From Sandaracinaceae bacterium (GTDB lineage: Bacteria; Myxococcota_A; Polyangia; Polyangiales; Houyiibacteriaceae): a stretch of 64,000 nt of DNA. The stretch lies in contig JACKEJ010000005.1 of the NCBI GenBank assembly GCA_020633055.1, positions 434,001 through 498,000 on the forward strand, read 5' to 3'. Each line of letters starts with the position of its first letter. Within the stretch, counting starts at the first letter, position 1. Below the pieces are notes generated by a model. The model was not told where the DNA came from and searched no databases. It was given only the letters and a program-made list of their open reading frames with translations. Of the stretch, positions 49,400 through 59,200 are shown piece after piece. A program made the translations under genes and the position numbers.

Positions 49400-49813
49400 A
49401 TGGAGTACAGCGCCGCAGCCACGATCAACGCCTCCCCCGACGTCGTGTGGGCCCTCCTGACGAACGCCGCAGACTACCCGAACTGGAACCCCACGGTCGT
49501 CCGCGTGGAGGGCGACATCGTCGAAGGCCAGAAGATCAAGGTCGTCGCCACCATCAGCCCCGGCCGCGCCTTCCCCGCCAAGGTCACCGAGCTCGTCCCC
49601 CGGCGGCGGATGGTGTGGCAGGGGGGCATGCCCCTCGGGTTGTTCAAGGGCGTGCGCACCTTCACTCTCGAGCCCGCCGGCGAGGGCACGCAGTTCAGCA
49701 TGCGCGAGGTGTTCAGCGGCCCGCTGCTGGGCATGTTCAAGGGCTCCATGCCCAACCTGCAGCCTTCGTTCGACGAGTTCGCGCGGTCCCTCAAGCTGCG
49801 CGCGGAGGGCTGA
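49400..49813 (+). CDS. SRPBCC (START-like) family protein
   Basis: 137-aa soluble protein with a helix-grip fold: MEYSAAATINASPDVVWALL, DYPNWNPTVVRVEG, WQGGMPLGLFKGVRTFTLEP and a C-terminal helix. It resembles the SRPBCC protein at 36121 in fold but not closely in sequence. Likely binds a small hydrophobic ligand. It lies between a divergent quinone oxidoreductase and a convergent GAF-like gene (21 bp to its stop). Confidence 0.88.
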   Translation: MEYSAAATINASPDVVWALLTNAADYPNWNPTVVRVEGDIVEGQKIKVVATISPGRAFPAKVTELVPRRRMVWQGGMPLGLFKGVRTFTLEPAGEGTQFSMREVFSGPLLGMFKGSMPNLQPSFDEFARSLKLRAEG

Positions 49814-49834
49814 CCCAGGCGACTCGGGTCTGCC

Positions 49835-50728
49835 CTACGAGCGCAAGAGCAGCACGGCGCGCGCGCGCTCCTCACCCATGATGGGGATCGCCACGCCGAA
49901 CGCCAAGCCAGCGCGCGTCGCGTCTTGGTCCGTCACGCCGCAGTCTTCACCGGAGGGCGTCCACACCCGCGGCTGCCCCGTGAGCGCCGCTTGCGCCGCG
50001 ACACCCTCACCCGGCATCAGACACGTGGTGCGGCTGGTGCGCCCGAGCGTCTCGAGCCCCACGTCGTGCACCGCCTGATCCAGCCACAAGCGCCCCTGGT
50101 CGTCGGGCACCCACACCTCGAGCGCCCGCGCCGGTGGCGTGCTCAGCGCGGTCAGCAGCAACACCACGTGCTCCACGTGCCCGGCGCGCCCGATCGGCAC
50201 CCCGAGGCCGAGCACCAGCGCGTGCTCCCGCGCGTGGGCCGCGCGCAGGAACAGGGGGGAGAAGCGCACGTCGTCGATGATGTGCGGTAGCTGGCGGTCC
50301 CACGTGATGCCGGGCAGCCCGATCCCGCGCGCGAAGCGCGTCGAGCGGCTCGCCATCTCGAACCCGCTCAGCCCACCGTAGAACCCCTCGACCCGCACCA
50401 AGTCGTCCTCTGGCGAGGGCTCCCACACCTCCACGCCCCCGCGTCGTCCCGCCTCGCTGTAGCAGCCCAGCACGACCACGGAGGACACCTCTTCGCCTGT
50501 GAACAAGGGGAGCGCGACCCGCACGTGCTCACGCCCCTCCGTCGCGAAGCCCGGCCGCCCGTGGGACACCGTGCGCGTGACCAACGCAGCGGCCCCCTCG
50601 CGGCCCTGCGGCGCACCCACCTCCGAGATGGTCTGGCCCGCACGGTTCGCCATCATGCAGGTGTAGGCACCGCCTCCCAGCGGCGACCAGACCTCGACTT
50701 CGCGGACGAACGCGGCGTACTCGACCAT
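49835..50728 (-). CDS. GAF-like tandem-domain protein
   Basis: 297-aa soluble protein with two GAF-like units. The first spans about 10-110 (GREHVRVALPLFTGEEVSSV VVLGCYSE read across residues), the second about 120-297 (FARGIGLPGITWDRQLP, LVLGLGVPIGRAGHVEHVVL, FGVAIPIMGEERARAVLLLR). GAF domains bind cyclic nucleotides or small ligands. There is no output domain, so it may be a stand-alone sensor or adaptor. The start is the ATG at 50728. The gap to the upstream opp-type genes (50729-50851) contains a small hairpin (ACCCG-N5-CGGGT at 50818-50832). Confidence 0.8.
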   Translation of the reverse strand: MVEYAAFVREVEVWSPLGGGAYTCMMANRAGQTISEVGAPQGREGAAALVTRTVSHGRPGFATEGREHVRVALPLFTGEEVSSVVVLGCYSEAGRRGGVEVWEPSPEDDLVRVEGFYGGLSGFEMASRSTRFARGIGLPGITWDRQLPHIIDDVRFSPLFLRAAHAREHALVLGLGVPIGRAGHVEHVVLLLTALSTPPARALEVWVPDDQGRLWLDQAVHDVGLETLGRTSRTTCLMPGEGVAAQAALTGQPRVWTPSGEDCGVTDQDATRAGLAFGVAIPIMGEERARAVLLLRS

Positions 50729-50851
50729 CAGGAATCCCTAGCGCTTCACTGTAGGGAGACACGGACCACGGGACCACGAAAGCTTGCTCACCGTGCCGCA
50801 ATTTACGCCGCCGACACACCCGCGAAACGGGTCCGCCGCGCGACGACGCGG

Positions 50852-51919
50852 TCAGGCCTTGAAGCAGGCCACAAAGTGCTTTGGACGCAGCTCCACCAAG
50901 GGCGGCGCCTGCTGGTCGCACACGCCGGGTTCGGCCAGGGGACAGCGCGGGTGAAACGTGCAGCCTCGCGGCGGGTCGAGGGGGCTCGGCACGTCGCCCT
51001 TGAGCGGTGGGTGCTCGCGGCGCCGCGTCGGGTCTGGCACCGGCGCGGAGGCCAGGAGCGCCTTGGTGTAGGGATGCCGCGGCGCGCCGTAGAGGTCCTC
51101 GGAGCGCGCGCTCTCCACCACGCGGCCCAAGTACATGACGGCCACGCGATCGCTGATGAACTCCACCACGCTCAGGTCGTGCGCGATGAACAGGTAGCTG
51201 AGGCCCAGGTCGTCCTGCAGGTCCCCCAGCAGGTTGACCACCTGCGCCTGGATGGAGACGTCGAGCGCGCTGATGGGTTCGTCCAGCACGATGAAGCTGG
51301 GCTCCACCGCGAGGGCGCGGGCGATGCCGATGCGCTGCCGCTGCCCGCCGCTGAACTCGTGGGGATAGCGGCGCATGTGCTCGGGCCGGAGCCCCACACG
51401 CGAGAGCAAGCTCGCCACGCGCTGCTCTTCTTCGCTCGGGCTGCTGACCAGACCGTGGATGCGCAGCGCCTCGGCCAGCGTCGCGCGCACGGTCATGCGC
51501 GGGTTCAGCGAGCTGTAGGGGTCCTGGAAGACGATCTGCATGCGCCGCCGCAGGGGCCGCAGCTCGCGCTCGCCGAGCTTGGCGATGTCACGACCCTCGA
51601 AGACGATCTCTCCGGCGCTCGGCTCGATGAGCCGGAGCATGACGCGCCCCAACGTGCTCTTGCCGCAGCCGCTCTCGCCCACTAGTCCCAGCGTCTCGCC
51701 GCGCTCGATCGCGAGGCTGACGTCGTCCACGGCGCGCACCTCGCGCGTGGGGCGCCCGAGGAGGTCGCGCTCGACGGTGAAGCGCTTGGTGACGTGGGTG
51801 ACGCGCACCAGCGGCCCGCTCGGCGTCGCCGCGTTCGTCCCGCTAGCCGCGCGCTCGGCTCCCGGCTGGAGCGACGGCACCTCGGCGTTCGTCCCTTGCT
51901 GCGTAGCAGGCCCGCTCAT
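50852..51919 (-). CDS. Oligopeptide-type ABC transporter ATPase (OppF/DppF-like)
   Basis: 355-aa cytoplasmic ATPase powering peptide or nickel uptake. Walker A GESGCGKST, Q-loop QIVFQDPYSSLNP, signature FSGGQRQRIGIARALAV, Walker B FIVLDEPISALD and H-loop AHDLSVV. The oligopeptide-type C-terminus CTFHPRCPLAEPGVC carries the four-Cys pattern seen in peptide importers. A 35-residue Ala/Thr-rich lead precedes the domain. The start overlaps the stop of the OppD-like gene by ATGA (51916-51919). No permease or binding protein is adjacent. Confidence 0.93.
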   Translation of the reverse strand: MSGPATQQGTNAEVPSLQPGAERAASGTNAATPSGPLVRVTHVTKRFTVERDLLGRPTREVRAVDDVSLAIERGETLGLVGESGCGKSTLGRVMLRLIEPSAGEIVFEGRDIAKLGERELRPLRRRMQIVFQDPYSSLNPRMTVRATLAEALRIHGLVSSPSEEEQRVASLLSRVGLRPEHMRRYPHEFSGGQRQRIGIARALAVEPSFIVLDEPISALDVSIQAQVVNLLGDLQDDLGLSYLFIAHDLSVVEFISDRVAVMYLGRVVESARSEDLYGAPRHPYTKALLASAPVPDPTRRREHPPLKGDVPSPLDPPRGCTFHPRCPLAEPGVCDQQAPPLVELRPKHFVACFKA

Positions 51920-52932
51920 GCGTGGGAGCCCTCCAAGAAGCACGCCGCGCGGTGTTCCTGGCTGCCCCCGAGGGCGGGTTCCTCCTCCGCACAAGCGGCC
52001 ATCGCGAAGTCGCAGCGTTCGCGGAAGCGACAGCCTCCCGAGAGCGCCCGCAAGTCGGGCACCACGCCGCGAATGGTGGCGAGACGCCGCCGGGAGCCGT
52101 CGTGCTGCCGCGCGGTCCCGCTCTCGCCCAATGCGTGTATGCCAGGCAGGCTGGCCAGGAGACCGCGCGTGTACGGGTGCCGCGGATCCGCGAAGAGCTG
52201 CTCGGTGCGCGCCGTCTCCACCACGCGACCCGCGTACATCACCACCACCCAGTCGGCGACCTCGGCCACCACGCCGAGATCGTGCGTGATGAGCATCACG
52301 CTCATACCGGTGTCGCGCTGCAGCTCGCGCAGCAGCGCGAGGATCTGCGCCTGGATGGTCACGTCCAGCGCTGTGGTGGGCTCGTCTGCGATCAGAAGCT
52401 TGGGCTGGCAGGCCAGCGCCATGGCGATCATCACCCGCTGCCGCATGCCACCGCTGAGCGAGTGGGGGTAGTCGTCGACACGCTGCGCGGGCGCTGGGAT
52501 GCCGACCTTCCGCAGCAGCTCCACCGCGCGCGCCCGCGCGGCCGCCTTGCTGAGCCCTCGATGCAGCCGCAGCGACTCGCCGATCTGGTCGCCCACGCGG
52601 TACACCGGGTTCAGCGACGTCATCGGCTCTTGGAAGATCATCGCGAGCTCGTTGCCGCGCAGCCCGCGCATCTCACGCTCGCTCAGCTTCAGCAGGTCAC
52701 GCCCTTCGAACAGGATCTCGCCAGCCTCGAGCCGCCCCGGGGGCTCGGGCACCAAGCGCATGACCGACAGGGCCGTCACGCTCTTGCCGCAGCCGCTCTC
52801 CCCCACCACGCCCACCGTCGCCCCCTTGGGGATGGTGATGGAGACGTCGTCCACCGCGCGCAGCGAGCCTTCGTCGGTGTGGAACGCGGTGACGAGGCCG
52901 CGGATCTCGAGCAGGTTCTCGGGCACGGGCAC
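51916..52932 (-). CDS. Oligopeptide-type ABC transporter ATPase (OppD/DppD-like)
   Basis: 338-aa ATPase partner of the OppF-like protein. Walker A GESGCGKSV, Q-loop AMIFQEPMTSLNPVYRVG, signature LSGGMRQRVMIAMALA, Walker B LLIADEPTTALDV and THDLGVV, ending with the C-terminal Cys pattern (RFRERCDFAMAAC). Several GTG starts are in frame (52944, 52932, 52926); homology begins at about PENLLEIRGLVTAFH, so 52932 is a compromise. Both ATPases form a heterodimer in known importers. Divergent from argG across 59 bp. Confidence 0.92.
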   Translation of the reverse strand: MPVPENLLEIRGLVTAFHTDEGSLRAVDDVSITIPKGATVGVVGESGCGKSVTALSVMRLVPEPPGRLEAGEILFEGRDLLKLSEREMRGLRGNELAMIFQEPMTSLNPVYRVGDQIGESLRLHRGLSKAAARARAVELLRKVGIPAPAQRVDDYPHSLSGGMRQRVMIAMALACQPKLLIADEPTTALDVTIQAQILALLRELQRDTGMSVMLITHDLGVVAEVADWVVVMYAGRVVETARTEQLFADPRHPYTRGLLASLPGIHALGESGTARQHDGSRRRLATIRGVVPDLRALSGGCRFRERCDFAMAACAEEEPALGGSQEHRAACFLEGSHA

Positions 52933-52991
52933 GCACCATATCACCGAACCCGGGCGCAGAACGCTGGTTCGTACTATCTTGCCGCCCCATC

Positions 52992-54347
52992 ATGAGCCGC
53001 ATCTACCGCACCCTCCCTCCCCCTGGCACCAAACTGGGCATCGCCTTCTCCGGCGGGCTCGACACGCGCTGCGCCGTGGCGTGGCTCACGCACCAGGGCC
53101 TGGCGGTGCACGCGTACACGGCGGACCTCGCCCAGCCGGACGAGAGCAACGTGGAGGACATCCCCCCGGTCGCGCTGCAGCACGGCTGCGTGGGCGCGCG
53201 CCTGGTGGACTGCCGGGACGCGATGGTGCGCGAGGGCATCATCGCCATCCAGTGCGGCGCGTTCCACCTGGGCGTGGGCGGCAAGAAGTACTTCAACACG
53301 ACGCCCCTCGGGCGCGCCGTGACCACCACCGCCATCGTGCGCGCCATGCGCGAGGACGACGTGCACGTCTTCGGCGACGGCAGCACGCACAAGGGCAACG
53401 ACATCCAGCGCTTCTACCGCTACGGCATCTTCGTGGACCCCACGCTGAAGATCTACAAGCCGTGGCTGGACCCCAAGTTCGTGGCCGAGCTGGGCGGGCG
53501 TACGGAGATGTCGGAGTACCTCATCAAGCACAACCTTCCGTACCGTATGGGCACGGAGAAGGCGTACAGCACCGACGCCAACGTGCTCGGCGCCACGCAC
53601 GAGGCCAAGGACCTCGAGTCGCTCGGCACCAGCATGAAGATCGTGCAGCCCATCATGGGCGTGGCCCACTGGGATCCGAGCGTCGCCATCGAGCCCGAGA
53701 CGGTCACCATCGAGTTCGAGGGGGGCGTGCCCGTTTCCATCTCGGGCAAGCGCTTCGAGACCACGTTCGACCTGTTCCTCGAGTGCAACCGCATCGGCGG
53801 CCGGCACGGGCTCGGCATGAGCGACCAGATCGAGAACCGCGTCATCGACGCGAAGAGCCGCGGCATCTACGAGGCCCCGGGCATGGCCCTGCTGCACATC
53901 ACGTACGAGCGCCTGCTCTCGGCCATCCACAACGAGAACACCCTCGACACGTACTTCACCACCGGCCGTCGCCTGGGGCGCCTGCTCTACGAGGGCAAGT
54001 GGTACGACCCCGAGGCCATGATGCTGAAGGACGCGCTCACCCGCTGGGTGGCGCCCGGCGTCACAGGCTCGGTCACGCTCGAGCTGCGCCGCGGCGACGA
54101 CTACACCATCGTCGACACCAAGGCGACGTACATGGCGTACGAGGCGGACAAGCTCTCCATGGAGAAGGTCGAGCAGGCCTACTTCACGCAGGAGGACCGC
54201 ATCGGGGCGCTCGAGATGCAGAACCTCAGCCTGATGGACAACCGCGCGTTCCTGCTGCACCACCTCGACAGCGTGAAGCGCCTGGGCGCGCCCGCCGACA
54301 ACACGCTCGGGAAGCTGCTCACCAGCGACGGCGGCGACGAGGGCTGA
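52992..54347 (+). CDS. argG: Argininosuccinate synthase
   Basis: 451-aa cytosolic enzyme joining citrulline and aspartate in arginine synthesis. The PP-loop is AFSGGLDTR (S20-T25) and the ATP/citrulline region FGDGSTHKGNDIQRFYRYG is conserved. Length and sequence (VGGKKYFNTTPLGRAVTTT, MSEYLIKHNLPYRMGTEKAY) match the E. coli-type ArgG, which is the longer class. Complete. The ATG at 52992 is in the right place. No other arginine genes are in the window. The 472 bp after it hold only the inverted-repeat element. Confidence 0.96.
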   Translation: MSRIYRTLPPPGTKLGIAFSGGLDTRCAVAWLTHQGLAVHAYTADLAQPDESNVEDIPPVALQHGCVGARLVDCRDAMVREGIIAIQCGAFHLGVGGKKYFNTTPLGRAVTTTAIVRAMREDDVHVFGDGSTHKGNDIQRFYRYGIFVDPTLKIYKPWLDPKFVAELGGRTEMSEYLIKHNLPYRMGTEKAYSTDANVLGATHEAKDLESLGTSMKIVQPIMGVAHWDPSVAIEPETVTIEFEGGVPVSISGKRFETTFDLFLECNRIGGRHGLGMSDQIENRVIDAKSRGIYEAPGMALLHITYERLLSAIHNENTLDTYFTTGRRLGRLLYEGKWYDPEAMMLKDALTRWVAPGVTGSVTLELRRGDDYTIVDTKATYMAYEADKLSMEKVEQAYFTQEDRIGALEMQNLSLMDNRAFLLHHLDSVKRLGAPADNTLGKLLTSDGGDEG

Positions 54348-54444
54348 GGCCTCGGGACGGCGCCGTGGGCGCTCGGGGGCTTCAGAGGCCGTACCAGAAG
54401 CCCGCCTCGACCCGGGCTGGGTGGGGCTGGGTGTCCTTGTTGAT

Positions 54445-54737
54445 GGGGGGCACCAGGCTGAAGCCAGGTGCCCCGAGGCTGCAGCGCGACCAGCAAGTCC
54501 GCCCCACTGCGGGGGCGGACTACTGGGTCGTGGGCGATGGAAGACCGGAGCCGCGGTATCGCAGCCCGGACCGCACACGGACGGGACGCAGACTCGACCG
54601 CGAGGTCGCAGGCTGGTCCCGGCGACCGCTGCCTCGCCGCTCCAATGTCGACCATCACGTAGTCCGCCCCCGCAGGGGCGCGGACTTTCAGCGAGGATCG
54701 CGGCTCCGGGGCACCTGGCTTCAGCCTGGTGCCCCCC
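54445..54737. mobile_element. 293-bp inverted-repeat element (MITE-like)
   Basis: Arms of 31 bp at 54445-54475 and 54707-54737 are perfect inverted copies (they contain GGCACCAGGCTGAAGCCAGG). A second pair, CTGCGGGGGCGGACTAC at 54507-54523 and its complement at 54659-54675, is also perfect (17 bp). Each arm additionally folds on itself (AGTCCGCCCC against GGGGCGGACT), so single strands could form a double cruciform. No open frame of its own and no transposase; both strands read GGTRLKPGAP or its reverse-strand equivalent, as expected of an inverted repeat. The flanks 54348-54444 and 54738-54819 show no further feature. Confidence 0.75.
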
Positions 54738-54819
54738 AACATCCTCGCCAGCTCACCTGTGCCGCCAAGTGCCCGAGGGACCACTCCTCTGGAGCGACGA
54801 ACGCCGCGCCCGGTCGCGC

Positions 54820-55524
54820 TCAGCCCCCCAGCTTCCACCACGGCTTCTTGGCCGGTGGGGGCTGGGACGCCTGGGCCTCGAGGGCCGCGACGCGCCCGTG
54901 TTGGTCGAGCTTCACGCGCAGCTCGTCCCCGTGCGGCCAGCGCGCCAGCAGCCCTGCTTCGTTCGCCTCCACGTAGAGCCCCTCGCCCACCAGGAACGCA
55001 GCCACGGCGCGCTCGTGGTTCAGGTCGAAGCCGGAGACCAGCTGCTGGATGACGTGCGTGGCGCGCGGCACGTCCACCGCCGCGGCCACATGCGGGGGCG
55101 TGTCCAGCACGTAGAAGAACACCGCGCCGCCATCGTAGGGCCCGCGATAGTAGGGCAAGCGCCCCACGAGCCCGGAGCAGGCCAGCGCGATGGCGTGGCC
55201 GTCCACCAGCTCCATCCGGAAGCGCCCCTTGCACAGCTCGGGGATGCCCTCGGCGTTGCCGTGATCGTGCAGGTGCCGGCTGTACTCGGTGACGCTCTCG
55301 GGCAGGCCGCTCTGGGTGTTGGCCCAGGCCCACATGAAGGTGTTGTCGTGGGTGTTCTCGGTGCCGAGGATCTGGACGGCGTGCTTGCGCTTGCGCCCGA
55401 AGCTGACGCGTCCCTCTTGCGTGTTCAGCTCCCACTCGTGCGAGCCGAGGTACTCCGCGAGGGCCAGCTGCCGCGCCAGCCCACACCCCACGCTCGACTC
55501 CATCAGGTCCAAGAAATTGCTCAT
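54820..55524 (-). CDS. Hypothetical protein, DUF6882-like
   Basis: 234-aa soluble protein. The pattern RKHAVQILGTENTHDNTFMW followed by AWANTQSGLPESV is the signature of the DUF6882 type, as far as I can judge, with YGDELR-like strands later (RWPHGDELRVKLDQHGRVAA). Function of the family is unknown. It ends with a Pro/Lys/Trp-rich tail (PPPAKKPWWKLGG). ATG 55524 is used; the longer upstream frame is unrelated to the domain. Divergent from a lipoprotein gene 115 bp away. Confidence 0.72.
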   Translation of the reverse strand: MSNFLDLMESSVGCGLARQLALAEYLGSHEWELNTQEGRVSFGRKRKHAVQILGTENTHDNTFMWAWANTQSGLPESVTEYSRHLHDHGNAEGIPELCKGRFRMELVDGHAIALACSGLVGRLPYYRGPYDGGAVFFYVLDTPPHVAAAVDVPRATHVIQQLVSGFDLNHERAVAAFLVGEGLYVEANEAGLLARWPHGDELRVKLDQHGRVAALEAQASQPPPAKKPWWKLGG

Positions 55525-55639
55525 CGCGTGCTCGCCTGCTTCCCCCGAGGCCTCAGAAAATTCCACCGATCCAAGGGCTGGAGTATCACCGCCGGGGTGC
55601 GCTAACGCCAGCCCGAAGCGGCATGCTAGATTCGGCGGC

Positions 55640-56095
55640 ATGGGTGAAGTCCTTCCTCGCGCGGCCGCTGCGGCGGTCGTCTTGTGGTCTCTCGGTCTGG
55701 GAGCGCTCGGCTGCGGAGGCAGCGCGCCGGCCACGGAGACACCGCCCCCACCGACAGGGGACATCACGGTCTCGCCGGGCTTCGGCGACGTCGCGCGCAG
55801 CGGCACGGCGGGCGGCCCCGATGGGGAGACGCGCTGCCCGGGCTTCTTCCCCGCGGAGCCCCAGCATCGGCTGACGCTGACGGGCAACCAGCTGGAGATG
55901 CACGTCGAGGTCGCCGGTGAGGGCCTCGCGCTGTTCATCCGCCAGGGCAACAACGTGTTCTGCAACGAAGCGGGCGAGAGCCCCACGCAGGTCAGCCGCG
56001 GCGCCTGGAGCCGGGGCGAGTACGAGATCCGCGTCGGGACCGTCGCGGCGGGCGGCAGCGTGCCCTACGTGCTGCGCGTCGTCGAAGACCGCTGA
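55640..56095 (+). CDS. Hypothetical small lipoprotein
   Basis: 151-aa lipoprotein. Signal peptide with lipobox LGALGCGGS, an Ala/Pro/Thr tether, then a beta-rich domain (RLTLTGNQLEMHVEVAGEGL, ALFIRQGNNVFCNEAGESP, YEIRVGTVAAGGSVPYVLRV). The last part resembles a PPC-type beta domain that follows secreted proteases, but no catalytic partner is close. Start ATG 55640 opens the signal peptide. Convergent with the SNF2 gene (119 bp gap, nothing seen in it). Confidence 0.75.
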   Translation: MGEVLPRAAAAAVVLWSLGLGALGCGGSAPATETPPPPTGDITVSPGFGDVARSGTAGGPDGETRCPGFFPAEPQHRLTLTGNQLEMHVEVAGEGLALFIRQGNNVFCNEAGESPTQVSRGAWSRGEYEIRVGTVAAGGSVPYVLRVVEDR

Positions 56096-56214
56096 GGCCC
56101 TTCACGACGGGGGCTGCGCGCGCCGGGCACGTGCCCCGCAGGCGCGGCCGCGTCGTCTGCAGCGAGAGAGAGCACGCAGCGGCTCGCACCGTTCGCGGGG
56201 CGCTGGCTTCGCGC

Positions 56215-59200
56215 TCAGGCCGAGAGCAGCGCGCGCAGCGTGTCGAGGTCCAGCTTCTTGGCGTCGTCGAGCCCCTCGAGCAGATCGCTGCTGAGCTGCT
56301 TCTTGCGGCCGTGCAGGGCCAGGATCTTCTCCTCGATGGTCCCCGCCGTGGCCAGCCGGTACACGTGCACTGGGCGGTGCTGGCCCATGCGGTGCGCGCG
56401 CCCCGTGGCCTGCTCCTCGACGGCGGGGTTCCACCACGGGTCCACGTGGAACACGTAGTCGGCGGCGGTCAGCGTCACGCCCGTGCCCCCCGCGTGCAGG
56501 CTCATCACGAACACGTCGGCCTCGCCCGCCTGGAACGCCGCCACGCGCTTGGTGCGCTCGGCGGCCGCGAGGCTGCCATCCAGCGTGAGCACCGTCAGCC
56601 CCTCGCGCGTGAGGCGCTCCTCGATGCGGGCGAGCGCGCCCAAGAACTGCGTGAACACCAGCGGCTGGTGGCCCTCCTCGTGGAGTGCCACCACGCGCTC
56701 GGCCAGCACCTCGAGCTTGGCTCCCTCGGGCCCGTGCTTGGGGTCGTGCAGGCGCGGGTCCACGGCCACCTGCCGCAGGCGCATGATCTCCGCCAGGATC
56801 TCCACGCGAGCCTGCCCGCTGGGGGCGTCGCGCTGGGACGCCAGCCGCTGCTCGATCTGGCTGCGCAGCGCCTCGTAGTAGGCGCGTTCCTCCGGATGGG
56901 GCGTGACCAGCAGCGTGGTCTCGCTGCGCTCGGGCAGCTCGTCCAGCACCTCCGCCTTGGTCCTCCGCAGCAGGAAGGGGCGCAGCCGCTGACGCAGGTC
57001 GACGAGGCGCTCGCGCTTGCCCGCGGCGATCGGGTCCACGAACGACCGCGCGAAGGCGCGCTCGCTGCCCAACAGGCCGGGCACCACCGCGCGCATCAGG
57101 CTCCACAGCTCGCCCAGGTGGTTCTCCATGGGGGTGCCCGTCAGCCCCACACGGAAGCTCGCCTGCAGCGCTGCCGCGGCCTGCGCGCGCTGCGTGCCCG
57201 AGTTCTTGAGCGCGTGGGCCTCGTCGAAGATCACCGTCTCGAAGGGCTTCGCAGCGAGCGCCTCGGCCTGCGTGACCAACACCCCATAGCTCGCCACCAG
57301 CACGTCGTGCGCGCCGGCCTGCTCGATGACCTCGGCGCGGTCGCCCGTCTCCCCCAGCGCGGTCACGCGCAGCCGCGGCGCGAAGCGCGCCGCCTCGGAC
57401 TGCCAGGCCCCCACCACCGAGGTGGGCGCGACGACGAGCGCGGGCCCGCGCTTGGCGCGGTGCAGCAGGAGCGCGAGGGTCTGCACCGTCTTGCCGAGCC
57501 CCATGTCGTCCGCCAGGCACGCCCCCAGCTGCGCCTCGCCCAGACGCGCCAGCCACTCGAAGCCCTCCCGCTGGTAGTCGCGCAGCTCGGCGGCGAGCCC
57601 GCGCGGCACCGGGATGGTGGCGGACAGCGCCTGTTCGAGCGTCGCGAGCCGCTGCTGGCTGCGCGCGTCGAGCGTGCGTCGGCCGATGTCCTCACTCAGC
57701 TCGGCGAGACGGGGGAGGAGCACCGGGTCGGTCACCAGGCCCTCCTTGCGCCAGGCGCCGAGCGCGCCGAAGGCGTCGAGCCTGCGACGGAGCTCGCCCG
57801 TCAGCGCGAGGATGGTGTGCTCACTCAGGTGCACGAAGCGCCCCGTGGCCTGCGTGGCCATCAGCTGCTGGTAGTCGACCACCAGGTCCGCGTCGACTTC
57901 GACGTCGATCGAAGCGACCAGGTCACGCCCCTGCCCGCGCACCCTCACGCGCAGCGCGTCCACGCCCACCGTGCGCGGCACGGGCAGTGACTTCCCGTCG
58001 GGCCAGGCCACGAGCCGCGTCTGCTCGTCGAGCTCGCCCAGCTCGCTCAGCAGCTCGTAGGCCCCAGGCAGGCCCTCAAGCGTGACGGTGTCCTCCTCCC
58101 AGTCGAGCGCGGCCAGGCCGGGCGCGGCGACCAGGAGGGCCTGTTTGGCCTGGCGTTCTGCCCCCAGGTGACGCTCCGTGCGGAGCGGCTTTCCATCGAC
58201 GACGGCCACCATCTGGGCGGGCCCACGCCCGGGGAGCGCCTGGGGACCCCCGAGACCGAGCGGCACCGCGCGCAGCCGCACCTCCAGGCGCTGACCGATG
58301 AAGCGGCAGAGAAACGCGAGGCGCGTCTCGGCGGGCACTTGCTCGCCCGCCAGCTGCACGTCCGCTCCAGCGCCGACGCGCACGCGCCGTCCCACCTGTC
58401 CCAGCACCTGGCCCAAGCGCGCCGCCCCCGCCGCAGGGACCTCGAGCGAGCCGTTGGTCAGCAGGTGCGCGAGCTGCGCGAGCTCCGCGGTGCGCTCGTA
58501 CACCACCAAGCGGTCGGGGGGCTGCGGCACCGCCAAGAGCGCGCTCTTCGCCAGCTCGGGAGGATGCAGCGACAGCCGCGTGGCGCCCGAAGCCAGCGCC
58601 TCGGCCCGTAGCTCGCCTTCGCCGCGGACCACCTGCAAGCCCTTTCCGTCTACGTCGACGACCGCGTCGTGGCCCACGAGCGCCGTGAGCGCGCTCGGCT
58701 TGAGCGCCATGGGCGGCACCTTCCCCCGCCGCGCCCCCCGCGTGGGCTCCTCCGCCTCGGCGTGTGCCAACACGGCGCGGTCCTGGTCGCTCAGGTAGGG
58801 GCGCTCGCCCGTCAGCAGCTTCTCGATGCGGACCTCGCGACCCACGCGCGCCGCCGCGCTCTTGAAGTGCAGGGGACGGATGTCCACGCCGCGCTTGGGC
58901 ACGACCGTCACCTGCCACACCAGGCGCTCCCCGGTGCCGGTCGCGGGTCGCGACGCGCGCCCGGGCTCCTCGGCCGCGAACTGGGCCAGCGCGTCGAGCG
59001 CCAGCTCCCACCCGGCGCGCACCTCGTAGGCCGCCACGAGCGACCCAACGGCGGGCGGCGCTCCACCGATGGCGGAGAGCGTCTGCTGGAGGGGCCGCGA
59101 CGCGAGCGCGTAGCCCCGCGCCTGGGCCTGCGCGTGCCAGTGCGAGAGGGCCCGCACCCGATAGGCGGACGTGTCGGCCGCCTCCGCGGGTGCGCCGTCG

